Shown here: one piece after another, positions 26,343 through 36,385 of the stretch
Position numbering within the stretch: the first letter of the stretch is position 1
Layout of the letters: each line of letters begins with the position of its first letter
NCBI GenBank assembly: GCA_023375675.1
Contig: JALQBC010000020.1
Coordinates: 434,001-498,000 of the forward strand
From: Cytospora piceicola
Taxonomy: Eukaryota; Ascomycota; Sordariomycetes; Diaporthales; Cytosporaceae
DNA: 64,000 nucleotides
Direction: 5' to 3'
The notes under the pieces: generated by a model
Told to the model about the DNA's origin: nothing
The model's input: only the letters and a program-made list of their open reading frames with translations
Databases searched by the model: none
Program-made: the position numbers and the translations under genes

Positions 26343-28157
26343 ATGGCTCCCCCCTCAGGCCTACAGATCTCGTCCAGCGCGTCCGACTACGGCAACGCCC
26401 GGCTGCCCTTCTCGCGCTCCATCACGGCACCCACGGGCTTCAACACGGCGGCCGCGGCGCAACAGCAGCAGCAGCAGCGCCGTCCCGACCCCTCGCACCT
26501 CGCGCCCGAGGACGCCTTCCACGTCACGACCCCTCCCCGACGGCTCAAAGGGTTCGAGCCGTCCGGGAGCCGGGATCTGCTCGCGCGCCACCTGTACCGC
26601 AAGGACGGCGCCGGCAGCAGGAGTCGCAGCCGGAGGAGGAAGCGGCCGTGGAAGAAGTTGTTGTGGGTGAAGCAGTCTTGTAAGCGCCATCCATCGAAAT
26701 ACTCGCGGCGCGGGGAGGAAACACTGGGGGTGGTAGAAGATGTGCATGCGACAGCTGACCGCTGATCTTGTGTGGCAGATCCGGATAACTATACCGACCA
26801 GGCGACATTCCTCGAGAACCTCCAGCGAAACCCTCGACTCAAACCCTACGATTTCTGGCCCCTGGTCGTCGACTCTACAGTTATTGTGCAGCATGTCTGT
26901 ACGGTCATCATATTCGTCGTCTGCTTCGTGGGCATACACAGGCAGCGCGTGAGCCCTGTGGCCGTCGTCGGTTGGGGCAGCATCGCGACCTCGGTGGGCT
27001 GGTTCCTGTGGGACTGGTGGGTAGGAAAAGAGAGCGAGAACGATGGCGCCGAAGGTCCTCGCCGGGCAAGGAGCATTGGGCCCAGACATTATCGTCGCAC
27101 CTCCAGGATACCAGACGAGAAGAGAACTTCCGCCGGAGGGAGTGGGAGTGGGAGTGGCAGTGGAGGCCAAGGAGACGAGACGCTCACCGTCCCCCAGACC
27201 GTCAACGGCACCGCTAGCAGCAGCGCGTCGACTGTGCCCTCCGCCGAGAGCTCGACAACGAACCTTCTCAGCCCACCAGCGCAGCCACACTGCGCCGGTA
27301 CGAACGCCAGCAGCACCAACCTGCTGTCCACGAAACCCTACTCGGCGTCAGCAGGCTCCCTCATATCCGCGACGTCCCAGGCCAGCGCGGCCGGCACGAC
27401 GACGACCACCACCACCACCGACCGCACCCCGTCTCGGCGCACCTCGTCCCCCACGAACCCCTCGGCCGTGCCCCCCCGGCACCGGCCCTCGTCCCCCCTC
27501 CGCGGCGGCCGCGCCCACCTGCGCATGAACACCATCAAGTCGGCGGTCCTCATCTACTCGACCCTCCTGGGCCTCTCCCCGATCCTCAAGTCCCTGACGC
27601 GGTCGACCTCGTCCGACAGCATCTGGGCCATGTCCTTCTGGCTGCTGTCCCTCAACATCATCTTCTTCGACTACTCGGGCGCCTGGGTCGGCGTCAACAA
27701 GTTCCCCGTCGCCTCGCTCTCCACCAACGCCGCCCTCATGGCCTCCACCGTGCTCGCCAGCCGCCTCCCCTCCACCGGCCAGGTCTTCAGCCTCACCCTC
27801 TTCAGCATCGAGGTCTTCGGCCTCTTCCCCGTCTTCCGCCGCTACGCCCGCCACCGCTCCTGGCGCTACCACGCCGTCCTCACCGTCCTGCTCGTCCTCG
27901 GCGCCGGCGGCGGCGTCGGCATGGTCCTCGGCTCCTCCTCCTCCGCCGCCGCCGCCGCCCCCGGCTGCGCCGCCGAGCCGTGGCCCTGGAAGAGCGGCCT
28001 GCTGGGCATGCTCGTGGGGTGCCTCATCTCGGCGCTCGCCATGGGCGGGTGCAGCTGGTGGCTGATCGGGCTGCAGAAGTACAAGAACGAGATATATGGC
28101 CCCTGGGACCCGGCGAGGCCGATCATCATAAGCAGGAGGCACTGGGAGGATGGCTGA
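26343..28157 (+). CDS. gpi2: GPI-GlcNAc transferase subunit Gpi2 (PIG-C)
   Basis: Exons 26343-26679 and 26779-28157 give 571 residues. The junction produces the family signature KKLLWVKQSYPDNYTDQATFL, followed by FWPLVVDSTVIVQHVCTVII. Several hydrophobic segments follow: about 140-170, 172-194, then after an insert 360-385, 390-410 and up to the C-terminal half, fitting the 8-TM Gpi2 fold. Gpi2 is part of the ER complex (with Gpi1, Gpi3, Gpi15, Gpi19, Eri1) that adds GlcNAc to phosphatidylinositol, the first step of GPI-anchor synthesis. Yeast Gpi2 has 280 residues; the excess comes from a disordered N-terminus of about 100 residues with a poly-Gln run, and a Ser/Thr/Gly-rich insert of about 160 residues between TM segments (195-355). 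The intron splits codon Tyr of SYPDNY in phase 1. The start is the first ATG of the open frame giving MAPPSGLQ; an upstream in-frame non-ATG extension is ignored. Confidence 0.92.
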
Positions 28158-29111
28158 CGGGGTGTTGTTTTTTAGGGGGGAGGGGGGGGCGTAACACTCA
28201 AGTATAGCTAATAGAACTACCGACTGAAAACATCCTTTTAATATGCACCATAGTTCTGTGTTGATCGGTGGCGCCCTGCGACGTTTGCATATGCCGGTGT
28301 CGAAAGCTGGGCTTTCGAACCCGGCTGTCGGCTATCCCATGATCTGCTGTGTCTTCCGAATAAGGCTGTCTTGCTTGATAACCATCTCCGAGCATTATAG
28401 GCTCTCTTGCTGCAGACCTCAAGACACGTGGGATCCTACAGGCCTATAGCGAGCCACCATCTCGGCAATTATCCGTATCCAGTCACAGCTAAGCAAAAGG
28501 TCGGGCCTGAAGTTTTGGAACAGCCAAGCCCTTATCTGGGCTCTGCTTCGTGAGACATCTAGATTATAGATTGTAAAGCTCAAGTATTAGGAACCCTTCG
28601 GTCACCACTTCTATGATCTATGTACCTGGGAATTGTATTTGTGGAAAACAAGTGAAAGGCATACACTCTGGGTTATTGCTGTCAAGAAGAGCACCAATTC
28701 GACTAATACAAGGTCTTGCTCGTATGATCGAAATTAATCATGCTGAAAAGAGAGAGCAACTTGCTTCGCTGTGAGCCGCATGCGAAAAACGCGGTTCATA
28801 GATGCTCTGGCTCTGTGAGACACGGATCAATCATCCAAAATTATAGAGGGAAGCCCAAAAACATAGAAAGTTAGACACCACACCAATTTGAATTCCTTGG
28901 GAATCTTTGAGTGGTCAAAATTCTACATTTTCAAGCTACTACTACCACATGCAATACAAGTACAACAAAACAACCCATTCAAAGCCAGCAGCAATGCCCA
29001 TGTCAGCACCACTAGCTACCCGACAAATCGAGAGACCAGACGAGTGACACGAATCTCGTCCCACAAAGACAGCGGGAGCAAGTCCCTACAGGGAACAACA
29101 CCCCATGACAC
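28158..29111. other. Convergent intergenic region
   Basis: About 950 bases between the stops of gpi2 and the choline kinase gene. AT-richer than flanking genes. One short hairpin (CGAAAGC / GCTTTCG near 28300-28316). No gene supported. Confidence 0.5.
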
Positions 29112-31937
29112 TCAGTAGTCAATGATCTTGACCCTCTCCCTCAACTTCTCCGGCATGTCCTCCAGCTTGGCCAGCCCCATCTGGATACAGTCGCCCCAGA
29201 AGAAGAGCGCGCGCTCGTGCGCATACGAGAGGTAGTCAAAGCCCGCCTCCTCCTCGGCACCGCGCCCGCTGGCGACACTGCCGTCCTCGGCGCCCGCCGG
29301 GTCCCCGGTCACGGTCCCCACCGAGCTGACGGGCGAGACGGGGACGTCGTTGCCGCCGCCGCCGCCGCCCGGGGTCGCGTCCTCGCTGTACCCGGGGATC
29401 TTGGCCTGCACGATGCCCCAGGCGACCCACTGCGCGCTGTTCATGGCCCGCCATATCCGCGTCTCCTTCATGAGCTCGCGGATCTTGTCGTCCGACAGCT
29501 CCGCCGCGCGCCGTTCCTCCTCCTTCCACCCGCCGGGCGGCACGCGCGCGTCCAGCATAAACTCGACGATCGAGCTGCTCGGGTTCTGCGGCGTCATCAG
29601 CGGCGTGGCCCCCGGCGTGACGTCGTAGTCCGAGTTCGCCGAGCTGGATGAGGTCGCAAACTTTGGTCGGTGGTTGACGTAAGCCTTGAGGAAGCGCTTT
29701 TGCTGCTCAGGGGCTGGGTAGCCCTCGACGTTGCACGCGTGCGAGGTGCTCGGGTCGTGGTAGTTGTAGCTCCATTCGGTAAAGTGGTTTGCAAATTCGA
29801 GGCCGGGGGTGTTGGCGGAGGCGTATTCAAAGTCAATGACGATGAGTTGTTTGTGTTCGTTTTCGGGATGCATGAGGGGTGACTTCTCGTCGTCGGGCTG
29901 GACGCGAAGGATGTTGCCGTATTGTGTCTGATATCATGTAAGTGGATCAGGGTCATTCGGTGAGGTTTTAAAGTCGTGGAGGGAATACTTACGTCGTTGT
30001 GCGCGAATACTAGCTTCTCGCGCAACTTTGCTGGCCCGTAGTACTGTATCAGGAAATCACGGTATTTGTCGACCATGGCCTTGAACTTTGGCCACTCCAA
30101 GCCGCAAACGAATCCGCAATTCTTCCACGCATCTGCTGGCCCGACTGGCGCATCAGGGTCGTGAGAAGAAGCTACCTGATCAAGGAACAGAGATCTCCGC
30201 TCAACATTGTCCACCCAGTTATCCCAGTTCTTGAAGACAGTGGGACCCTCATCTTTCTCATCCTCGAGAAGGTCAATTCCATCATGGAGTTCGCGCATAC
30301 GCTTCGCGATTTGCTTCGATGTGTCCGATTCGCGCAACGCTTCGGGAGTCAGGGGGGCAGCGTTGAAGAATTGCTCGAACCGACCATTTGTGAACGTCCC
30401 GAGGAGCCTAGGCCCGATCTTCTTCCTCGCAAGACGCTTCAAAATGCTGAGCTCATTGTCTCGATCGATCAAGTTCTCCACTTGCGGGCCGTAAATCCGC
30501 AGCAAAACCTTAGGAGGCTTCCTCTTTGAGATTTCCGACTCTGGGAGGTTTTCCGGAGGTGTGACGACGTAGACAGCGTTTGTCAGAGCTCCACTCAGCC
30601 GTTCAACTTGAATGCCATCGCCGGAATCCAATGGAACCCGCCTCCAGCCTTTCAGTCTCAGCGTGTGGGCCAGGCGGATGATTTCGTTCTTGAAGGTGAT
30701 CCAGGCCTGTCTTTCCTTTTCTTCTCTCTTTCTTGACACCGACACGGAGTCATCCGGACCGGCTTGACTATACTTGAGTGTTTTGCTGTTATCGAGAACA
30801 GCATCGCAACTCGGCACCAGAACATCCCCATCCACGAAGTCCGTATCCGAGGAAGCCGCAGCCCTGTTCAGGTACTGGGACGATCGTGAAGCGAGTTTCT
30901 TGCGGTGAGAGGAGCGTCTTCCCAGCTTCGCATTGTAGTGAGACATGGAATTGAGACCCAACGCAGCCATGCTGTCGTCGAGAATGCGCTGCAGCCGGTC
31001 CAGAGATACGTCGCTGGAGTTCGAGTCGATGGAATCCGTCCTGCGAAGAGAGGCCCCAGCCTCGGTCTCACCCTCCTCCGCCGCTGGGGGCTCCTCGGGT
31101 CGAGGTTTGTTGAGCTTTCGCCGTATATGATGGTGATGGTGATGCTTCCTCGGCTTCTTTGTCTCACGCTTGGATTTCTCGCGTTGAAGCCAGTCTGCCA
31201 CTTGAGATAGCAGCTTCTCCGAGGCGCGGTCGATCCTGTGAGAGTGAGGAGGGTTGGGTGTCTGTTGCTGCTGGCCACCTTGAACTGCAGAGTCCTCAGG
31301 TAGCTGGGACAAGGAGGTTGTACTGTGGTTGCCGTTCAGATCCAAGGTGTCGACACTGCTCTGGCTCATGATGGATGTGCGTGAGGAATCACCTTTCGGC
31401 AAGGGGGGCCGTCCACTTAAACGCTTCCCGCTCACACTGGCAGCAAACTCTCTCTTGTGCCTTGGTTCATCCGGCGGGGGACGCTCAGGCTCAGATATGT
31501 GGACAGCTATAGTGGACTTGCATTAGCCGGGGTCATGAGACAGTTGAATGATTGTAATGGGGGATCTGGCGAGCAAACGGGACGCGAAGGTGGTTCAAGC
31601 AACTCATCCTATGAGATGGGCAAAGTTTGACTGACCTCCGCACTCTCACTGCGGCCATCAACTCCAGCGACTCCCAGCTGCCCATGTGGGATGCTATCCA
31701 GTGTAAAACATTACCCAGGACGAAGCCTGGTGCAAGTACGTCCAGGATTGCATTGCGCCTTCACCAACGAGCAGAAGCAGACTCTGTTGGCACTATACAG
31801 AAAGGGTGAGAGGGCCTTCAGACGGGGGAATTCTTACCCTTCACAGGCCCATTGGGGGACGCCCGGGATGCATCGTCTTCGATCTTTAAGGCGGGCCGAA
31901 TAGGTTGCCCTTGGGCATTAAGTGGCGTTGTAGGCAT
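29112..31937 (-). CDS. Choline kinase (choline/ethanolamine kinase family)
   Basis: Exons 31838-31937, 29993-31506 and 29112-29927 give 809 residues. The catalytic core is clear: ERLSGALTNAVYVV, the Brenner motif FAHNDTQYGNIL (ending the second junction, about residue 532-544) and VIDFEYASANTPGLEFANHF. The product is a cytosolic kinase making phosphocholine from choline and ATP, the first step of the CDP-choline branch of phosphatidylcholine synthesis. Yeast Cki1 has 582 residues; here residues 1-240 form a Ser/Arg-rich leader (with a KPRKHHHHHHIRRK basic patch) and a Gly/Ser-rich loop sits near the C-terminus. The first exon was found by phase: ATG at 31937 gives MPTTPLNAQGQPIRP and its donor (GTAAGA) joins at phase 1 to AVHISEPERPPPDEP. 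If exon 1 is wrong, the first in-frame ATG of exon 2 is at 31369. Phosphorylation-rich leader suggests regulation, as with PKA/PKC sites in Cki1. Confidence 0.93.
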
Positions 31938-33190
31938 TTTTGGTAGTTTTGGGGCTCGTATGAACCAGGCTTGGTGCAAATATGGTGTTTGTAGTGCTGG
32001 CTTCCTATCAAGGATCTCGACCCTTTATAGGTGAGGCTCTGTTGAGTCCGGATATAGGTCTCTCTAGCTTGTAACTTAGACGACCCCGTACGTGATGGAC
32101 GGACAGTGTTTGGCCGGCTCAACAATAAATCGCGGTCATAGGAGCTGAGACAGAGGTAGATCGTTTATCCTTGCGAGTAAGGGTACCTTGGCTTATTGTA
32201 AGACGAGGATTGTCCTTGACATCAGCGATGGGAGGAGAAAGTCGGTGGTGGGGCTACAGTCCTAAGAAGAGAGACTAGATGCCAGAGAATAACACTATAC
32301 GGTATAGATTGCGAGGAAGAGGCTTCTTTCTAGGTTGGATAGGAGGAGGTTGAGATGTGTATATCAGATAAATTGGGCAGCGATGCGAGGTGAGGCGAGG
32401 TGATGAAGACAAGGGCCGAAAGCAGGAAAGCTTCCAAGTATGAGTGAAAGGATACAGGGGCAAGGGGGGGGGGGGCGGACGAAGTGATTCAAGTGGTTGG
32501 ATCCCAGCATGTGTCTTGGTCTAGCCTTGTGATTGAGTGATGGAGATTGACTGAGGGTAACTTTGGGTAGTTGACTGAGTCTCTCGGTCTGAGCTACTTG
32601 CTGCAAGTGGTGACGGTGACGTAAAACTTCCCTATCGTCTCTATCTAGCGCCAACTCAATACCCAAGCCCAACTGTGGCTGTGCGCAGGCATTGGTCATT
32701 GCCACTGCAACAGGTGGGCTTATCGTTATCTGTAGCAATACGGATGACACCGATAGACACATACATCATACATCAATCGCGTCGACAAACACACGCCTCA
32801 TAGTTGGAATTCGAAGCTATATTGGATTTTGATATTCCAGGAAAAGCCAAGATGCGGATGCAAGCAGAAGAGCCGCGCTGCACCTCTGATTCTAGATCCA
32901 GGCAAAAGATGGGGTTCACTACAGCCGAATGATTGCGTGATCGCCCTCCTCGCCAATGGCAGCAAGCATTGATTCTGCAGCTATCCTCGAAACAGTATCT
33001 GATTTAGATGTCAGTTGCTTCAGATGGTCTAGTCCCACGGGTCAAGAATCCGGGGTGCATCCAACCCCATGGACACCCTGAACGTGGGGACTCAATCCCA
33101 GCCAACATGCCAGCCAACGATAAGTGTACAAGTATCGTACAATGTACGGTGCGATTGAGTGGCGAGAACACATCATCATGTTGACTTCCT
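31938..33190. other. Intergenic, upstream of choline kinase
   Basis: About 1.25 kb between choline kinase and the SCO1 3' end. Contains a run of about 13 Gs near 32463-32476. No gene supported. Confidence 0.5.
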
Positions 33191-34211
33191 TCAAGCCTTT
33201 TTCAAGTCCCCTTTCCACTCCCTCATGTGTGACAGGATCACCCTCGCCGCCTCTTGCGGGGAATGCTGCCGTCCAAGCGCTTCAACGAAGTCACCATCGG
33301 GGTCCATCAGGTAGAAGTAAATGCTGTGGTCGACCAGATAGTCCTGACCGGCTGGGACCTTTTGCGGCGTGCTGAAGTAAACCCTGTAGGCCTTGCACAT
33401 GGACTTGATGTCCTCATACGTGCCCGTCAGGCCAATGAACTTGTGATGGAACTCGGCCAGGTACTTCTTCAGGTCCGAGGGGCCGTCGCGCGCGGGGTCG
33501 CACGTTACGAAAACACCGGCCAGGCCGTCGGGAAAGTCCTTCTCGACAATGTCGAACATGTCTGCCATCTTGTCGAGCTCTTCGGGGCAGATATCGGGGC
33601 AGTGGGTGAAGCCGAAGTAGACCTGATGACGCGAGCGCATTACGTTAGCCATCTATTCCGCACAACCAGCGTGGAACCATCGTAGGTTCAGGTTACGCAC
33701 CAGAGAGTATCGTCCCTTCAGATTTGCTTCTGTGAAGGGCTCGCCGTTCTGGTCAATAAGGTTGAACGACCCGCCGACCTTTGGCTTTCCGACCGCCTTA
33801 TTCGCCTCGGCCACACGCTTCTTTTGCATGCGTTCCTTTTCGTGTTCGAAATACCAAGTCAAGCCTCCTGCTGTTGCGATGAACAGGAAGAGAGCTTTTA
33901 CTGAGAATGGCTATATAGAAACAGTCATTAGCCCTCCGAATCTGCCCGGATGCTCAAGACGCATGTGATCAGGAAGCGAATTTGCCTACCCCAATTGTAT
34001 ACCGACTCTTGGCCTCCTCGACTGACTTAAACTTGAACCGTTTCTGCACCAGGGGCTGATGTCTCTGATGCTGGTCTAGCGATCGGGTAAGTGCTGGTCT
34101 CCGGGCGGGCGAGCTTTGCGACGAAAGGAACTGTCGGCATTGTCGCGACGGGTGTTGGGATTCCTGCAAACTCCTCAGAAGTGCCCTCGACGGGGCTATT
34201 GATCGTGACAT
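33191..34211 (-). CDS. sco1: Mitochondrial copper chaperone Sco1
   Basis: Exons 33990-34211, 33701-33910 and 33191-33622 give 287 residues. A mitochondrial leader rich in Ser, Arg and Gln (MSRSIAPSRALLRSLQE) is followed by a TM segment at about 77-95 (FSVKALFLFIATAGGLTWYF). The thioredoxin-like domain has GGSFNLIDQNGEPFTE, the copper-binding CPDIC in VYFGFTHCPDICPEEL (Cys 152 and 156) and the distal His in YLVDHSIYFYL. Sco1 delivers copper to the CuA site of cytochrome c oxidase subunit 2 from the inner membrane, facing the intermembrane space. Both introns are phase 0. Length fits yeast Sco1 (295). The gene is head to head with the Spp1-like gene, sharing a 473-bp region that carries a palindromic CCAAT box. 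Confidence 0.96.
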
Positions 34212-34684
34212 GTTGTCTAGAGCTTGCTTCGGACGGAATGATCAAGTTCGGAGTGCAGAGTGGGAAGGAGAAGGACCAATGCGAACGAACCCGCAACGAC
34301 CGAGTGCGATGATGTTTGGTTTATTTCACGCCACTAGAGAAATCCAGAAGCTGCCCCAGAAGATGCCCCCGGCAAACCAGCAGCTGGTGCACGGACCACG
34401 AGTGACCAGTCGAACTCCAAAATGTTCCCCCAAGCTGGAAACCAGGTGGAACTAAGATTGGCCAATCAGAACTTACTTGTCTCTTCGCCTCCCTCGACCT
34501 GAACCCTTACTGCGCGCCGTCAAGGGAACTACATGTATATTCTTTCCATATATCACTTCTGGACTTCTCAATTAATATGTCAAGGAGAGAGATCAGCTGA
34601 AAGTTTCAAAGCACCCGGGTTGGACAAGATTCTTTACCCCAGGAAATAGATATACATAGTTTTTAATGCATTGAGACACGGCTC
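34212..34684. promoter_or_regulatory. Shared promoter region of sco1 and the Spp1-like gene
   Basis: A 473-base divergent intergenic region. The sequence GATTGGCCAATC at 34456-34467 is a perfect palindrome that presents CCAAT on both strands, a candidate HAP/CBF site. HAP complexes activate respiratory genes in fungi, so a link to sco1 is plausible but inferred. Confidence 0.55.
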
Positions 34685-36385
34685 ATGGACCCCTACACAA
34701 ACTCACATTTCGACCTTCAGCCACCCGGGGTCTCCCCTCCGTCAACCATGGATATCGACCCGGCTGAGCCTGCTGCCGGCTCACAGGACTTGAATATCAA
34801 GAGGGAAGCAAGTAGTATGGACGATGATGCCAGAATGTCAGAGATCCCCGAGTCAGGAGATGCTGCTCTCGACCGGCCACGCTCGACTCAACCGTCTCAA
34901 TCAGCATCAGCACCATTGCCATCTCACCCGGACGCCACAACAGCAGCAACAACAACAACAACAACAAAAACAGATGAAATCTCGGAAGAAGCCAAACCAC
35001 CAGCCGCTTCCACCACCCCAGCCCGGCCAACCAGCAAGAAGGGCACCGCCAAACTCGTCAAGAAGACGAACCGCAAGGGCAACGGCAGCACCAGCCGGGG
35101 CGGGCGCTCGACACGGGGCGGCAGCAGGGCCAACGCAGCCTCCCGGAACAAGTCCACGGCCTCGCAGGCCTCACCGCTGGGGCACGGGTCCAGCGAGGCG
35201 GGCGGCAGCGGCAGCGGCGGCGACGACGGCGACGGCGACGAGGACTCGGACCACGGGCCCTACTGCATCTGCCGGGGGCCGGACGACCACAGGTGGATGA
35301 TCAGCTGCGACATGTGCGACGACTGGTTCCACGGCGAGTGCGTGCGGATCGATAAGGCGGTCGGCGAGGCCCTGATCCAGCGGTACGTGTGCCCGCGCTG
35401 CTCCGACGACGAGGGCGTCAACGTCACCCGGTACAAGAAGACTTGTAGCCTGGAGGGGTGTTACAAGCCCGCGAGGATATACGACGACGCCGGCGGCGCT
35501 GCCGAGTACAGCGTCTTCTGCTGCGACAGGCACGCCGAGGAGTGGTGGGAGCAGCTGGTCCGGTCGCTGCCGGAGAACAGGAGCCTGAAGGCGAAGAAGG
35601 CGGACCTCACGAGGGAGAAGTTTATGGGGCTGTTGAACGTGTCTACGACCCAGGAGGCTGTGGAGGGTGAGGAGCCGTGGCGTGTCGGAAAGAAGCCTTT
35701 TGGTAAGAGAACGATCCTTTCTGGGCCGGTGCCCCTTTACACTACTCGCCGGTGGACCGTCACTAACAGAGTCTAAGCCGTACCCTCCGAGTTCTGGTCA
35801 AAAGTCGACCATACACTCGTCTTCACGCCAGAGGAGCAAGCCTTCCTCACGGCATCTGCCGCGGACCGCTACGCACTAGCCGAGGAGATCGTGCTCAACA
35901 AGAAGATGCAGCAGATCCTGGACCTGGCCAACGAGCGCCGGAGGGCGGCCATCGCCGAGGGGCTCCTCGAGAAGGACGCGTGCGGCTACGACGCGCGGCT
36001 GAACCTCGTGGGCTGCCCCGACGAGTTCTCCGTCTTCGTCAAGTCGCCCCAGGGCGAGGCCATCTACAGGAACAACAGCCTCGCGGCCGAGGGCGGCTGG
36101 ACGGAGGAGCAGGCGCGGGCGCTGCGGGGCGAGGCCGAGGCCCAGGACAGGGGGTGGGACCCCGCCGTCGCGGGGGCGTGCGACCGGAGGCGGTGCAAGC
36201 CGCACGCGTCGTGGTACAACACCTTCACCAAGAGCACCCGGCACGTCATCAAGGAGCTGGCCAGGCAGGCCAAGGAGAAGCTGGACGCCGAGACGAGGGT
36301 CCGCGAGGCGGCGGCCACGAGGTATTACCGGAGGAGGCACGAGAGGACGGCCGTGACGAGGCTGGACGGGGTGGTGACGCCGTGA
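34685..36385 (+). CDS. PHD-finger protein, Spp1/CXXC1-like COMPASS subunit
   Basis: Exons 34685-35702 and 35778-36385 give 541 residues. After a disordered Ser/Thr/Lys-rich leader (1-185) comes a PHD finger at about 192-240: YCICRGPDDHRWMISCDMCDDWFHGECV then YVCPRC. The aromatic-Asp pattern (W before ISCDMCDDWFHG) is that of H3K4me3 readers. A second Cys/His segment follows (CSLEGCYKPARIY...FCCDRHAEEWW), then a helical region and a C-terminal block (CDRRRCKPHASWYNTFTKSTRHVI). This order matches Spp1, the PHD subunit of the Set1/COMPASS H3K4 methyltransferase, and animal CXXC1, without the CXXC domain. The intron is phase 1, preceded by CTAACAG as branch region, joining KKPF to VPSEFWSKVDH. 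Yeast Spp1 has 353 residues; the leader accounts for most of the excess. Confidence 0.88.

Noticed and set aside
28299..28316. Short hairpin CGAAAGC...GCTTTCG
   Set aside because: Only 7 bp and no U-tract or conserved context; hairpins of this size are expected by chance in 64 kb.
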